From Paraspadella gotoi (lineage: Eukaryota; Chaetognatha), in the NCBI GenBank assembly GCA_051294375.1, contig CM119266.1, forward strand, positions 17,416,087 through 17,480,086: DNA of 64,000 nt, read 5' to 3'. The translations under genes and the position numbers were made by a program. Below, piece after piece: positions 1 to 56,053 of the stretch (the first letter of the stretch is position 1; every line of letters begins with the position of its first letter). The notes under the pieces are model-generated. The model ran no database searches and was not told the origin of the DNA. It saw only the letters and a list, made by a program, of their open reading frames with translations.

Positions 1-121
1 TTATAATGTTTAAACTGTACGAAAAAGTACCACTTTTTATCATAGATTAAGTATTTTCGTCTATTAATAATTATCAGACGCGGGTAATTAATTATTAATT
101 GAATAATGACGTCTCTCGAAA

Positions 122-3100
122 TAGATTTGCGGATTCCGTGACGCGGTCCTCCTGCATCGGCGGCGGGCAGCGTGGGCGGGCTGACGACACAACTGACGAC
201 CAAACTGCCGACGCAACTGCCGACGTAGGCGCCATCTTCCGTCGAGTCGCTCGCGTCGGCAACGCGTCGATCGAGACCAGAGGAGGAGATGAATGCGACG
301 GGTTTTGTCACAGGTGATGACAGGGGGAGGTGATAGAATCGATGACAGCGGGAGGTGATAGAATCTGTGTCAGATGGACCATAGACCACATAGCTTTGAT
401 TGAATGAAAAATTTAGGCGACAAAATACTAGAAAATTCTACAAGAAATTGGTAACTGGTCACAAATTTTAATAAATGACAATTAGGTGGCAGAATTAGTT
501 ATAGAATTACTGACAGCCCTCGATTCACTGATAGATGGTATCCAAACTGGAACGATGCGTTGGTCGGCGTCGTCGTCGCCTTGGGACTGCATCTGGGATT
601 CGCGCTGCTTTTTCAGGTAGGCAGTCGGAGCGTGGAATTGTGGTGGAAATGTGAGGTGGAGTCGTGGTGAAAATTTAGAAAGGATGTGGGTGGAATCGTG
701 GTGTGGTGTGGTGTAATGGAAACGTGGCGTGAATTTATTAAGAAACTATGATGTGAAATTGTGGTAGAAATGTTAGAAGGAATTGAGGTAGAAATATAAT
801 AGTGTGAAAATGTGATGGAAATGTATAGTGGAATTGTGGTATAAAGTGTGAATGCAAACGAGGGATTGTGGTGACGTCTTCATCTTCATCTTTGTTCCAA
901 CTTTTTTTTTCAATCCTTCTAATGCTCCCTCTCTTCCTCCTCCCCTCTTCCTACTCATCCTCGCTTTCCTCCACTTCCCCTTCTCACTCTCTCGCTCCCT
1001 CCCCTCCTCCCCCACTCCCTCCCTTCTTCCTTCCCTTCTCCCTCCCTCTCCAGTTCACCGTCGTCACCGTCATCTCTCTCTTCCTCTCTCCCCTTCCGTC
1101 CAACTCCGATCTCGTTTTCCGCCGACGAGGAAAAGGATTTCCTCTCGTCAGGAAATTCCTACTTCCGGTTTTGGTCCTCCTCGTGGCGTCGTTGGTCGCG
1201 GCATTGCATCTCACGACTTGCGGCATCGACGGAATCGTCGCCGCCCAGGTTTATTAGTTGCGCCGGGAGTACTCGCGGAGCAACTCTATAAGTCACTTTT
1301 CGGTCGGTCGGTCCGTCGGTATGTCTGTCCATCCGTCTGTCCCACTTACATTAAAAACGCTTATAACTTGCCTATAGTTTGTTGCTCAAATCTAAGCGGC
1401 GACTGGCGCTGCCTTTTGTTTTTAAAGAAATAAGTAAATAAGTAAATAAGTAAAAAAAAAGTAATTCGGCGCATTACCTTGGAATAACCGTTCCTTGTTT
1501 TTCGGGTTTTCGGCTTTGGTTTTTCTTTTTTTCTTTTTTTAGTTTAATTTTTTGTTTCCGTTTGATTTACTGCATGTATATGAAGAGAAACTGGTACAAC
1601 CTTTTTAAAAATTATCCATTCAATCGATTAGCTATCTAAGATAATAGCATTTTTTAATGATAACGATTTACTTAGGAATCCTTTTAGCGTGAAAATAAGA
1701 GAACCGTAAAGATAATAATTGAATTGATCTCATTTGCATTAATTTTTTTTATTTTTATCTCAGGACCTCGTTTTTGTCTTTTGTTTCATCGTCGTCGTTT
1801 TGGCGGGAATTCTTCTGCCGTGGGAGGACGCCAGGGGGCTTCCGAGTTGTGGCTGTCGGCACATATGTCGGGTGAATTGAATATGAATTAATGAATGAAT
1901 AAAGACTAATGTGTAATTTGTACAAACTACAAAGAAAACTTAAAAAGAACAAAGCAAAATAAATATGATATTCCTATTCATATCGATTTATTTGAAAATA
2001 TTTGTATTTACGAAAATGATGTTAATCATAATGATTTAAAATTTGGTATTATTGCTGTGATTCAGGTCGAAAGCGTCGCGAGACGAGATGGAGAAAAATG
2101 GAAGAAAGAAAAGAAGGAGGAAGAAGAAGAGAAGGAGGAAATTGTGGCGGAGGAGAGAGGAGAGAGAGAACGAGAGGAAGAAGACAGAGGGGAGAGAGAA
2201 GGAGAGGAGAAAGATAAAAAGAAAGAGAAAGGGAAAGAGGAAAGTGAAGAAAGAGAGAAAGGAAAAGAAGGGGAAGGAGGCGAAGAAGAAAAAAAGAAAG
2301 AAAATGGTGGAAAAGAAAATGAAAAAGGAGAAAAGGAAAAAGGAGGAAATGGAAAAGAAAATAGAGGAATAGAAGAAGAGAAAATAAAAAGAAAAGAAAA
2401 TGAAGAAGATAAACGAGAAGAAAAGAAGGAGAAGGGAAATGGAGAAAAAAACGGCGAGGGTGAGAAGGAAAGAAGTAACGAAGTAAAAGAGAAAATTGAT
2501 GAAAGAAAGGAAAGAGGTGATGGAGAAAAAGAGAAAATTCATGAAAGAAAGGAAAGAGGTGATGGAGAAAAAAAGAAAATTGATAAAGGAAAGGAAAGAG
2601 GTGATGGAGAAAAAAAGAAAATTGATGAAGGAAAGGAAAGAGGTGATGGAGAAAAAAAGAAAATTGATGAAGGAAAGGAAAGAGGTGATGGAGAAAAAGA
2701 GAAAATTGATGAAGAGAAGAATAAAAATAATGGAGGAAAAGATAATGTAGAAGAAGGAAAAGAGAATGGTGATGGAGGGAAAGATAGAGGTGATGTAGAA
2801 AAGAAGAAGGAATCTGATGGAAACGAGACAAAACCCGACGGCGCTCCTCCTCCTCCTCCTCCTCCTCCTCGTGAAAAGGAGTTCAGCGTCACAGAAGCCG
2901 AAGACGATTATTATCGTCGATGTTTTAAAATCTGCGACGTCAACGACTCTGGTGAGAAATTGAGAAATTAGAAAACAAAAAATGGGGAAAAAAAAGATAT
3001 TTTTGAGTTTGTTGAGTTAGTATTTTGCTTGAAAATATTTTGATTAAAGGATTACCTTAAAGAGAAAAATTAAAGTGATATAAAATATTTTGCAAAATTT

Positions 3101-3827
3101 AACCTATTTTAAAGCACAATTTGTACAAATATGTACGTATATTTTGTTTTCTTGTGCAATGTCTTTTTTTTTTACATATGTTGCGTAAAATGTTTATCAG
3201 TGGAATGAACCTTGGCAAAGCAGGCCACACAGCCAAAAAAATTACCCACACGAATTCCAAACCTTTTCCCCCCACAACCACAAAAAAGGCCACATCACGG
3301 CGACGGAGCTTCGCAACGCCCTCGTTTGGATCAACGACCATCCTTTCGCGGAACGCGTCGCCCGCGACTTCAACCCTCAAGACATCCTCACGTGGGAGAC
3401 CTTCAAGGAAGTTGACAGAGACGGAAGTCTGACTCTGGAGATGGAGGAGTTCGTGGATTTGATGAAGAGAGAGAAGATCGTCTTCGCCAAGATGTTGTTC
3501 GAAGCTGCGGATGTGGAGCGGACGGGGGAATTGATGAAAGAGGAGGTGAGTTAACAGTCTCACTCAATCACTACTTGTCAATCTCNNNNNNNNNNTCTCT
3601 CAATTAATAAATCAAAGCTTTAATCCAGCAATCAAGTCTTTCCAACAATTCATTTATTATTCAATCAATTCAGTTCAACCAAAAATCGATTTCAGGTCTA
3701 CTCCGCCCTTCGCAAAGCCGGTTTCGTCTACAACGGATCGTGGGATCAATTTCTTCTTAGGTTTGACATCGACGGGGACGGAAAAATCGACTACACAGAA
3801 TTCCTTGGAGCGTTAAAGAGTCTATGA
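122..3827 (+). CDS. Polytopic membrane protein with E/K-rich linker and four EF-hands (5' partial)
   Basis: I read seven exons: about 122-313, 535-616, 1054-1248, 1764-1871, 2066-2951, 3289-3545 and 3696-3827 (TGA). All are joined by GT-AG introns and every phase agrees. Exons 2-4 encode three hydrophobic segments: LVGVVVALGLHLGFALLF running into FTVVTVISLFLS, then FLLPVLVLLVASLVAAL, then DLVFVFCFIVVVLAGILL. Exon 5 is a highly charged E/K-rich stretch of about 240 residues containing five 14-residue repeats, then eight prolines. EF-hand loops follow: DVNDSGHITATE (split by an intron), DRDGSLTLEMEE (Leu where Gly is usual), DVERTGELMKEE and the canonical DIDGDGKIDYTE. By family knowledge loops 1 and 4 should bind calcium well, with loops 2 and 3 weaker. 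The role is unknown; calcium sensing at a membrane is inference. The first visible exon begins at an acceptor, so the N-terminus is missing. Intron 6 holds a 10-N gap at 3586-3595. The weakest junction is 3288, where the acceptor has an A-rich tract. Confidence 0.72.
2507..2716 (+). repeat. Coding minisatellite: five 42-bp units in the EF-hand gene
   Basis: Five tandem 42-bp units lie in frame inside exon 5 and encode 14-residue repeats of the type KERGDGEKKKIDEG. Changes are limited to a few positions, such as K/E and D/H. The surrounding exon, about 2085-2840, is almost purely purine on the coding strand, so the opposite strand gives long but meaningless Leu/Phe/Ser frames. Confidence 0.9.
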
Positions 3828-3959
3828 TAGTGGGGATTATAAAATGCGTTGCCCGGGCCATTGGAAGAACAAGAGTCGTGAGAGGAAAGACGATTCAAAT
3901 CGTAATTGCGACACGAGATCCAAGATATTATTATATTATATATTCTGTTGATCAATACC

Positions 3960-4140
3960 AAACATATAACCCAATCGTTAACCTTATAACTTAAACCTAT
4001 ACCTTAAACTTCATCCTTAACCCTAACCCCGACAAACTCTAATCCTTAATCTCTCACCCTAATCCCTAACCTCTAACCCTAATCCCTAATCTCTCATCCT
4101 AACTCATACTCTTTAATCCTTAACCCTAATTCTTAAACTA
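3960..4140. repeat. Degenerate CCCTAA-like repeat core
   Basis: About 180 bp of irregular CCTTAA, CCCTAA and CCTAAC words lies just 3' of the EF-hand gene. It resembles the inner core of a dispersed repeat seen elsewhere in the window (for example 8949-9150 and 24975-25262), here in the opposite orientation. It is too irregular to be a functional telomere tract. The rest of 3828-4642 is AT-rich with nothing else I recognise. Confidence 0.6.
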
Positions 4141-4642
4141 TTCCCAAACTTTTTCCTAATCTTTAAACATATAAAAACTCATTTAATTGAACTATTTTAT
4201 TTTTCTATCTCTTTTCCGGTTTTATGACCTTTTATTTCACCTGTGATGGTTACTTGTATTGGATACTGTTTTAGCAATAGACTTATTTTAAAACGAATTG
4301 GTTTGTAAGTCGTGAACGTTACTACAAATTAAAACTGAAAGCTGTAATTAATTGTTTTTATTTCGTCAAGAATAATTTTGACTTTTGGTTCATCCAAGTA
4401 ACTTACGAAATATTTTTTGCCAGCTCCTATATTGTACTCACATTTTTTACAACCTAGGAAATAATTAAATTTAACAGTCAAATCTTTTATTAAAAAAAAT
4501 TCGTAAGTATTGAGCAATGATTGTTTAACAAAAATATTTCTATACCATTTTTCCACAAAAATATAATTAAGAACAAGAAACGTTCAAACGATCGATTTTT
4601 AATAAATTAACAAAAAATGGAAAACCAGTAACAAAATATAAT

Positions 4643-6888
4643 TTAACATCTAAACAATTCCACACTAAACTTTAAAAAATCTTTCTCGTGGCTCAAAAGA
4701 TGCATCTTGATTGCAATTTCCCAAGGAGTGAAAAACTTGCAATGAGCACATTCGAAAACGCGACTTAATGGACTGAGATGGGTGGAACAACCGAGGGAGC
4801 ATTTCCCAGAATTGTTTGGAACATTTTCTGTTGGGCTTTTATTCAAAGTATCGTAGAAAGAGTTTTCTTTCTCAAGGCTTTGATTTCGTTTTTTAACCAA
4901 AAAAATTTCTTCCCCGTAAGGTTTATTAAAACTTTCATTAGAGTTTTGTTTAATGTCAGTTTTGCTCACAATATCATGACACATTTCCTCCATTCCATTT
5001 CCATTAATCAAAATTTGATCGATAGAACTTTGTTTGGTGGGGGTAAATTTAGAAATAAGGCCGAGAATGTTTTGATCCATTGTTTCATCGCCTTTTCTTT
5101 TCTTAATTATTTTCCCCATTTCGTTTTCTTTTTCCCTCGTTTCTTGTTCTTCTTTTAGTTCGTGTTGTTCCGTATCTTGGTCATCTTCTTTTACGACGTT
5201 AATAACGAAATGAGCCTCCTCCGATTTAACAATATCCATGCAGGTCGTGTCATTGCAATCGAATCTACCATTGCCTTTTTTCGGTTCTCGGTTCTCCACA
5301 GTGTCCCCGCTTTGTTTATTCTTTCCCCGCTTGAAAATATCACTGTGTTTCAATCGCAGGTGTCGATTCAAGTTGTTCCATTTCGTCGTGAATCTGCAGA
5401 ATTTGCATTTTTTAATTTTTAATCCGTCTTTAATTGTTTCTGTAAAATACTTTTTTGGCCGAGAATGAAAGTCGAAGTTTGGATGAGGATTCTTGTCTAA
5501 ATTATTTTTGAGGACGACGACGACATTATTTTGGACTTGTGTAACTCCAGTCACATCGGACGAATTATCAAAACTATTGTTCGGCTTCAATATTAGTCTA
5601 GGAATGCTTGGAAGTGAATTTTGAGCATTTACGTTATTGCTTGACGCCGATATTAAATTTCCGTCGGAATTTGATTGGCCAATCAAGTTAGATTTAATGC
5701 TTGTCGTGTCAAGCTTATCGACACAATTTCTAGATACCACCTTCAAATGACATTTTATTTTATGTTCGTCCATATTGATATTATGATAACAAAAAAACTC
5801 GCAAAATTCGCACTGATATCTTTTTCGGCCGCTCGGATCGCAGGGCTTTGACAGGTGAATTTTTAACTTGTTCCTTTCCTTTGTCATGTAATTGCAAGCG
5901 TCGCATCTGAACGTCTTTTTTGTGTAGGCGTGGCACTCCATGTGGGTCCGTAAAACGCGGGAGTTTCCGGATGTGAATCCGCAGATGTGACATATTCGGT
6001 TTGGACTGTCGACTGAGGTAAACAAATAGTAAAGAGAAAACTTGAAAAAACTAGAATCCATATTTTTTTAAAATTTATAACAAATTACTTTAAAAAAGTG
6101 GAAAATAACTTTCATGCATATCTTTTTTAAAAAATGCATGTTTAAACAGCTCTAAATTTTAGCTTTCTAACTCTCTGTGAGGAATTAAAATAGAGTTTAG
6201 GGTCTTCAGACAAGTATAAAATATTGAAACAAAGGTTTAATTTTACATTCGCCGATTAGGGTTAGGAAGTCTTGGTTAGGCTTAGGGAAAGTTCGGCTCA
6301 AGGGGTTCAGAGTTAAGGTCATGGTAGTTAGTTTTAATTTGAGTAATTACATTTTTATATATCGTTATTCATTAGTTGGCGAATATAAAATTTTACCCAA
6401 AACAAATTTACCATTTTTACGATTCATTGCTCGTGTGTTTTCTAAACTGAACTTTTTAACCTTCTAAAAATTATACTTTATTACTGTACCGTGGACGTTC
6501 TGATGCTTTTTCAAATAAGATTGTCGGTCGGTCTTGTAGTCGCACAGACGGCAATTGAAGCGAGCCCGTTGGCTTAAAGGTAAATGGCGCAGTTTGTGCT
6601 TTTTCAAATAGTTAGGTCGGTGTGTCTTGAAGTCGCACTGATGGCATTTGTAGTAAGACCGTTGACCCACAGGTACGTGGCGCAACTTATGCACCTGTAA
6701 GCTAACATGGGAAGGAGCGACGTAATTGCAGGCATTGTAAGGGAAGACGAGGTCAGCAATGTGGTTCGATTTGAGAGATGAAGAATTTGAGGCTTTAAAT
6801 TCATCAAGTTGAGAGACTTGGCTTGTCTTGAGATTGTCTTGGCTTTCTTTTGAATCTAAACTCATTTTCGTTGTGGTTTTGTTCCTGT
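4643..6888 (-). CDS. C2H2 zinc-finger protein, two coding exons
   Basis: Exon A is about 6490-6888, with the ATG at 6865-6863. Exon B is 4643-6012, ending in TAA. The donor CACG|GTACAG at 6490 and the acceptor TTTACCTCAG at about 6013 join in phase and remove a false stop, giving about 581 residues. Exon A holds one degenerate finger that has lost its first cysteine (YNACNY...HKLRH) and two good fingers (YKCHQCDFKT...HKLRH and FNCRLCDYKT...HQNVH). Exon B holds CHICGFTSG...HMECH, FRCDACNYM...HLSKPC (C2HC type), YQCEFCEFF...HKIKCH, KKCKFCRFT...HLRLKH and, near the C-terminus, FECAHCKFF...HLLSH. Between fingers lie long low-complexity linkers with acidic and lysine-rich patches. Linkers such as LPLSQRARF are not the usual TGEKP type. 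A nuclear DNA-binding role is inferred from the family; no specific orthologue is recognised. An acceptor at about 6889 implies an upstream non-coding exon, perhaps near 7130-7320. Confidence 0.8.
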
Positions 6889-7955
6889 CAGGAGACAATA
6901 ATTTTAAAATGAAAATTTAATCAACACCAAGAATGCATTGAAAAGAAATTTTGTTTTTGTTTAAAATTGATCGGATGATCCTAATTGCTGTTTTAAGTTG
7001 ACAATAAAAATAATATTGTATTTTTCTACTAAGATCAGAAAAAGATGAAAACGCAACGATTTAATAAATTTACTACAAAATCAGATGAGAATTAATAGGC
7101 TAAAAAATTTAAGGGAAACTTGAATCTTTACAGAGCGTCATTGTTAGAAAATGTAAACAATGGGCTCTGCTGTGTTGATGTGAAGTGAATGGGTGACAAG
7201 AGATCAGCTGATCGGAAACTCGAATTCTGATCGAAGTCTTTTGTCGACGAAAGTCGCTTCGTTGTTATCATTCGCGCGGTGGCGAGAGGGAAACACGTGG
7301 GAAACTTCAAAAACATAAAACAGTCAGGGCTTGAGATACATTGGCTAATATTTTGGCTTGTGTGTAAAATTAAAATACTTAACTTCTGTCTCGGCGGACC
7401 TCTTCTACATGTACACTTAATAAACTGGCGAAAATAAACATACCGCTGACCCTAATTTAATCTTTATTAGGAAAAACCTTGCCCTTCATTTCCCCATACT
7501 CTGGAGCGTATTAATTTAGCATCATTAAAAAAATCGTCATGCCATTTAAACCTTTTAATGTTCGCTCATTCTCAAAGAACATTGATCTCTTGTTTAATTT
7601 CCAAGTTTCTCTTAATTTCCGTCGAAAGTAATTTTGTTTCCATCAACTGGGAAGTTGAGACAGGTCTCGCCGGTTTTTGAAAAAACCACATTTGTCAATT
7701 TTTTTTCCAATTTTCTTTTAGAAACTGAATTTTGCGTTAAACCACAAAAATTGTCGCAAATCAACGTTTTACAATTTGTTTTATTCAGTCGTCAAAATTA
7801 AATATACTTGTAAAACCGGGAGAGTAAATAATTTTCTCCAAAAAAAGTTTCAAATGCATCACGATTAATATAAAAAAACAAATTTAAATTTGCATTTAAA
7901 AAGTTAAAGGAGGACTCCCTATTTTGATAAAACAGATTAGAAAAAAAAAAAGAAA
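6889..7955. other. Divergent intergenic region between zinc-finger and sulfotransferase genes
   Basis: About 1.07 kb separates two genes read in opposite directions, so both promoters probably lie here. The best candidate for a 5' untranslated exon of the zinc-finger gene is the less AT-rich block at about 7130-7320 (minus). I found no clear TATA box or other named motif. Confidence 0.4.
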
Positions 7956-10736
7956 ATGCCCGAAGAGATAAAAGAAGTGGAAGACCCGAGGAACTTACCC
8001 ATGACAATAATAGACGGACGTCCTTACCCAATCTTCGTTCGGGGAGACAAGTTTGACGAGTTCAAAGAAAAGGTTCGCATTTTAAATTTTGGTTCGGGAT
8101 TCGTTTTGGAATAGGGGCTGAGGAGGCTTCTGCATGCTAGGATATAATGTTTTAAAATTTTCTAGGATAAGAAAAATAGCTTTAAGTAAAAACTTATTAT
8201 GTTTTTCCTATTTTTATATTTTTATATTATTTACTTATTATATTTTTATTTTTATATTTTAATATTAATAATTATGATAATTTTTAGAATAAGAGAAAAA
8301 ACTCAAATCATTGTTATTCTTAGGTACAGTATTGTCACGAAACAAAAAAAAAAGCTTTTATCATTGTAGCATTTTATTAATATTAATTGTGTCCCATAGG
8401 CTAAATTTCAAGATGGTGACGTGATCGTCATGTGTTATCCAAAGTCGGGAACTCATTGGGCAGATGGTTATCTCGGGATGTTGTTGTCTAATTCACAAGA
8501 AATCATTCAGGTGAACAAAAGTCACCTGATGCGATTATTGTTTAAATGATTAATTTATTAATTTAAAAGTCTGATAATTTTTAAGTACTCGGGCCCGTAT
8601 CAGTTTAAATCCTAATGCCATGTCGTATTTTCGGTTTTACCTAATTATTATATATTCGTAATAGAAAACCGATACCACATATGAGTTAAGGAAAATTTAG
8701 GATTCTGATATAATAGATTGCTACAAGGGATTGGTCTTTCACAAAAATTTATACAAGAACGTTGAAGATTTAACAAATTAACAAATTAACAAATTAACAA
8801 AACTAAGAGACAGTCTTGATGTAAAAGCTTGCAAATTTTTCGCCATTTTCTTATAAAAGGGATGGAGGACTTATTCCTCCCTAGCCTTTCCAAAGTTAGG
8901 AGAACAGATAGTTTGTCAATTATTAAATATAATCTGTATATTGATCTCTAGGGCCATGTTTTCCAAAAGCTTCCCATTTTATCTTGAATTCAAAATTGAG
9001 TTGGGTTAGGCGTCAGGTCAGGTTTAAGGATTGGGTGAGGGAAGGAGTGAAGGATTAGGGTTAGAGAATAGGATTAAGGATTAAGATATAATATCTTAAT
9101 CGGTTTAAAAGACAGAAATGGTGCACTTTCGGAAAATCGTGCCCTTTTTTTGCCAATTTTATTGAAATTTAGGTTGGAAAGGGATCACTGGAAGGATTGC
9201 TGAGTGTGGATATGATCAACTCTCAAGCGCACCCTCGAATATTCTACACTCACCTTTCCTATTCTCACTTACCCAGAGACATTTTGGAGAACGAGAAAAT
9301 TAAGCTGCTGCTTTTAATCAGGTTGGGTTGATTATCATGATGGAGCTTTATCATATTAATTTCAATCAATATGGTAAAAGTAACATTTAATAGGTTATTT
9401 TATCTATTATGGCTCACCTGCTTTAGTCTTGATTTTTTAAAAATCCAAAGTTTTTCCATAATTGATAATAAATAATATTTTTTATCGCAATAACGAGTGA
9501 CAGTTAATTGTAATTGCTAAATTAATCTCTAACTGGCCAAGTCTTTCTATTTCAGAAACCCTAAAGATACGGCGTTATCCTATTATCACTACATGAAAAC
9601 GTGGGTGTGCAACAATACTAAATTCACAGGTTAAATAAACGAGTTAAAAGTTTAACTAATTTTTATCATTAATATAATTATCATTATTATGCCTTTTCCT
9701 CTACAGGACCTTTCTCTTCTTTTATCGGTCCCTGGATTGATGGCCGTCTTTGTTTCGGGTCATGGCAAGTTTCAAAAACATAACAACAAATATCTTAATT
9801 GCTATATTACTTAATATAGCTTTTAAACTAAAGTATTTTTAAACCATCAGGTTCGACTATTATCGCGATATGTACCAAAACCTCGTCGGTAGAGAAAACG
9901 TTGTCGTGATTCAATTCGAAAAAATGAAACTGGATTTTTTGTCTAATTTGAGAAAAATCGCGGATTTCTTAGGAATTGAGGCCAACGAGGAATTATTCCG
10001 GTGAGAAAATCACTGGTGACGAAGGTTCCTTATGCTTTTCATAATAATGATAATAACAAAGATCATAATAACATTATATAATAATAATGATAATAATAAT
10101 AATAATAATAATAACAAAAAATTTTGACTTTTATTTTAATCTTCCAATCTGAAATGTATAAAGACGTCGCTTCCTTTCCGATTCCCTTTTTTTTTTCCTC
10201 CCCTCTCCCTCAACCTCCCTTCCCTCCCTCCACTCTTTTCCGTGCTCCCTCCATCCCACTCTCCTCCTCCTCCTCCCAATCCTCATTCTCCTCCTCTCTC
10301 CTTTCCTCTCCTTCTTCTCCTCTTCCTCCCTTTTCCCTCCACCTCTTCTCCCTCACGCCCCCTCCGGCTTTCCCCCTTCCCCCCTTCTTCCTCCATTTCT
10401 TCCTCTCTCCTTCTTCTCTCCTCGTCCCTCCTTCCTCCCCTCTTCCCCAACTATCACAAGATGGCGAAAAAAACCGGCTCCTCAGCCAGAACGACTAACC
10501 CCTTCCCTCCTCCTTCCCAATCCAGCCACATAGCGAGAAAGACCACCTTCCCCCAAATGTCCAACTGGGCAACGTCGCTCGCCGTCTCCGGGCGAGGACC
10601 CTCGACGGTCTACTTCCGCAAAGGAATCGTCGGAGATTGGCGGTCGGAGATGACGGAGCAGGCTGCGCGGAGAATCGACGAGAGGTTGGGCGAGTTGAAG
10701 TCCTCGCTCGAAGGATACGAAGATTTTGAAGGATAG
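7956..10736 (+). CDS. Cytosolic sulfotransferase (SULT family), seven exons
   Basis: Exons are 7956-8072, 8400-8510, 9173-9321, 9556-9629, 9707-9764, 9851-10000 and 10526-10736 (TAG). They give 289 residues, close to the 285-300 usual for SULTs, and every phase agrees. The start is the first ATG (MPEEIKEVEDPRNLP). Family landmarks are in the right order: YPKSGTHW (about residues 52-59, 5'-phosphosulfate loop), PRIFYTHLSYSHLP, RNPKDTALSYYH (3'-phosphate site) and FRKGIVGDW near the C-terminus (PAPS binding). Known chemistry: transfer of sulfate from PAPS to a hydroxyl or amine of a small molecule in the cytosol. The catalytic His is plausibly the one in FYTHLSYSHLP. The substrate cannot be told from sequence. 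Intron 5 uses a GC donor (CATG|GCAAGT); a GT donor there would break the conserved GSWFDYY join. The last intron ends in about 330 nt of nearly pure C/T. Confidence 0.93.
8795..8930. repeat. Fragments of two dispersed repeats
   Basis: 8797-8818 resembles the terminal inverted repeat of the 15121-16296 element (AACTAAGAGACAGTCTTGAT). 8850-8915 matches the start of the short repeat family with the words GGGATGGAGG, CTAGCCTTTCCAAAG and AGATAG seen at 21172, 22873 and 23855. Confidence 0.45.
8949..9150 (+). mobile_element. MITE-like dispersed repeat with CCCTAA-like core
   Basis: The unit runs from GGGCCATGTTTTCCAAAAG to CTTTCGGAAAATCGTGCCC, which are imperfect inverted ends of about 19 bp. Between them lies a core of irregular TTAGGG, TTAAGG and TTAGGC words. 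The same plan recurs at 24975-25262, 28997-29215 and its unit copies, and 59840-60035. It lies in sulfotransferase intron 2. Confidence 0.65.
10187..10525 (+). other. Long polypyrimidine tract in the last sulfotransferase intron
   Basis: About 330 nt of almost pure C and T precede the acceptor TCCAATCCAG at 10525. The long proline/serine frames across it are intronic. A similar CT tract (about 900-1053) precedes the acceptor of the EF-hand gene's third visible exon. Confidence 0.8.
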
Positions 10737-11719
10737 AAATATTCGTCCGTGTTCGTCGTAGTTCTTAAAATTGTGGTTCTCGTCGTCGTTGGTTTTGTAT
10801 GTGTTATGTGTTATGTGGTCATAAACAGTAGGAATTGTGATTTGAGCTAGCTTATGTATATTCTCGTTTACTATTATTACAATTATGCCCGTCATCAACA
10901 TCGGTGTGGAAGGGATCCCGTCCGAATATCGCGGCGGCGGTGACGTCTCGGGAATCAATCTACGGACGAAAAAGAGAGGATTCTTTCCGACGTATAAAGT
11001 TGATGAAAACGTTCTATCTATTCCATTTCCATTCAGATTTAAAAATGATAAACATAGAAATTAATTGTGCAATTACTATTTATGTTGTTATCTTTCCCTT
11101 ATTATATGTCTACGGTATCTTTGTTGTACAATATAAACATAAAAATGTCACCGATATGAACTTTGGTATCTAGAAAATGAAACAAGTCCCAAATAAAATT
11201 GACGAATATATTATAAAATATGCATACATCATGGTATATATGCATACACGGGCGATGAACAAAAATGAGTCGACATAATGAAGGAAGGAGGAAAGGGACT
11301 GGATTTGTAACTGAATATAAATCTGATAAATCAATCTGATAAATAAAAAATGACAAAAAAAAAAACACATTAAACAAGTTATTCATGTTAAAAATCCAAG
11401 AAGACCTGGTCATGAACTCGTCAAAGGATATTTTAATGGAAAAAAATATTTAAAAAATATTGAATTGAAAAAACTAAAATGTTGGGCTGACATCATCCAA
11501 AAGTTACAAGTAGTAATTAAAGCCTAAGCCGGATTTTAAGTTTAACAACTTGAAATTTCAGTTGATTTATTAAATTGATTAATTGATTTTTGGCCAATAA
11601 ATTCAAGATAAACAAAATATTCAAGCGGAGAATCAAAGAGTGGGAAAAAAATTAGAGATCACATTTTCTCCTTAAAAAAAAATCCCAAATTTGTTAGTAG
11701 CGAATAAATCCGAGAACGA

Positions 11720-11768
<49 letters not shown>

Positions 11769-11966
11769 CAAATTATAAATTAACTGCCAAACGAGAGATA
11801 CAATGCGACACAAACGAACTTTTTTCACTAGTTTGATCAATTTGTGTTTTTTTGGGGGGGATTTGTTATCGTTTTCTTGGACCCGGCACCGCAACGCGAA
11901 AAGGATTTTTACGTTTTTTACGTTAAACCCAGTTTTAATTTTATTTCTTTCCGATGTTTTTTTTTA
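10737..11966. other. Convergent 3' intergenic region
   Basis: The sulfotransferase and the scaffold gene end towards each other here. A (GA)n run lies at about 11716-11766. AATAAA words occur on both strands, for example at about 11192 (+) and about 11940 (minus, very close to the scaffold stop). I see no gene. Confidence 0.6.

Positions 11967-56053
<44,087 letters not shown>

Noticed and set aside
852-1433. Long plus-strand frame rich in Pro/Ser/Leu before and across an exon
   Set aside because: The first 200 nt are the CT-rich end of an intron. Only the frame starting at the acceptor 1053 (FTVVTVISLFLS) keeps phase with both neighbours.
2036-2892. Long minus-strand Leu/Phe/Ser frames
   Set aside because: They are the reverse of the purine-rich coding exon; the plus strand has matching splice sites, repeats and EF-hands.
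3960-4140. Interstitial telomere tract
   Set aside because: The words are too irregular, and the same core recurs inside a dispersed element with inverted ends.
10124-10736. Plus-strand proline/serine frames running into the last sulfotransferase exon
   Set aside because: The upstream part is a polypyrimidine tract; the coding frame begins at the acceptor 10525 in a different frame.
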